Source: Glandiceps talaboti (taxonomy: Eukaryota; Hemichordata; Enteropneusta; Spengelidae). From it: a stretch of 64,000 nt of DNA. Below are positions 63,601 through 64,000 of this stretch, piece after piece; positions within the stretch are counted from its first letter, which is position 1; the number at the start of each line of letters is the position of its first letter. Under the pieces are notes generated by a model. It saw nothing but the letters and a program-made list of their open reading frames with translations. It was not told the origin of the DNA and searched no databases. The position numbers and the translations under genes are program-made. The stretch spans positions 5,709,899-5,773,898 of the forward strand of contig NC_135567.1 in the NCBI RefSeq assembly GCF_964340395.1, in the 5' to 3' direction.

Positions 63601-64000
63601 ATATAGTACTTAGATGCAGTGTGTATATTACAGACACTATGATATCACACACCATACAGTACTTATATGCAGTGTGTATATTACAGACACTATGATATCA
63701 CACACCATAGAGTACTTAGATGCAGTGTGTATATTACAGACACTATGATATCACACACCATAGAGTACTTAGATGCAGTGTGTATATTACAGACACTATG
63801 ATATCACACACCATAGAGTACTTAGATGCAGTGTGTATATTACAGACACTATGATATCACACACCATAGAGTACTTAGATGCAGTGTGTATATTACAGAC
63901 ACTATGATATCACACACCATATAGTACTTCGATGCAGTGTGTATATTACAGACACTATGATATCACACACCATAGAGTACTTAGATACAGTGTGTATATT
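57665..64000. repeat. 53-bp satellite array, right arm
   Basis: About 119 monomers up to the window edge. The first 8 bases (tctacata) bridge the LTR to a stretch identical in layout to 48221-49324. That runs to 58776, then continues past the position where the retrotransposon interrupts the left arm. Contains an inverted block (59641-60003) and higher-order repeats (for example 318 bp, six monomers, near 62820-63140). Confidence 0.95.
59641..60003. repeat. Inverted block of about seven satellite monomers
   Basis: Between 59641 and about 60003 the monomer reads on the opposite strand (tacacactgcatctaagtac, tctatggtgtgtgatatcat). At the right junction gtactctatggtgtgtgata is followed by tcatagagtac, an imperfect palindrome centred on gatatc. 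At the left junction actatgata joins tacacactg. Confidence 0.92.

Noticed and set aside
57673-64000. Array of regular 53-bp repeats resembling a CRISPR array
   Set aside because: There are no unique spacers; the whole unit repeats with point variants. The context is eukaryotic satellite.

Overview
The window is nuclear DNA of an animal, most likely a marine invertebrate; I cannot name the species. The evidence is GT-AG introns, single-repeat ankyrin exons, several non-LTR retrotransposon remnants, a tRNA-derived SINE, a Ty3/gypsy retrotransposon with a tRNA-Trp primer site, and AT-rich, microsatellite-filled non-coding sequence. Most of the open frames that can be read here are shadows of repeats. 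Real coding signal is sparse.

Region 1 (1-6.1 kb, plus one exon at 32.6 kb), minus strand: part of a gene for an ankyrin-repeat plus Roc GTPase (ROCO-type) protein. Five exons can be placed to the base (32589-32687, 5940-6038, 5122-5190, 3156-3272, 1521-1847). All are phase 0, and they read continuously from ankyrin repeats into a Roc P-loop and switch region. The gene continues beyond both sides of what can be read here. Its introns hold a 73-bp minisatellite, decayed copies of a Roc exon, a TA-flanked inverted-repeat element, a SINE and a 26.5-kb repeat-filled intron.

Region 2 (6.6-32 kb) is that large intron. It holds three degraded LINEs (8.9-11.8 kb plus strand; 12.15-14.0 and 14.13-16.65 kb minus strand), copies of a repeat-bearing family called element X here, a 37-bp AT-rich minisatellite at 18.5-19.8 kb, a MULE-like element nested in element X, and a 142-bp palindrome.

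Region 3 (32.7-48 kb) is mostly non-coding. It holds another element X copy, a LINE tail, a probably broken PB1-like/zinc-finger gene at 41.3-43.4 kb, and a second MULE-like copy at 45.8-46.3 kb.

Region 4 (48-64 kb) is a 53-bp satellite array carrying one apparently young Ty3/gypsy element (49325-57664, minus strand). The element has 649-bp LTRs with no difference seen by eye, gag and pol. Gag and pol overlap at a UUUAAAC slippery site followed by a foldable H-type pseudoknot, so Pol is probably made by -1 frameshifting. A 1104-bp stretch of satellite lies on both sides of the element, so the window holds both a filled and an apparently empty insertion site. This is either a real duplication or a haplotype join in the assembly.
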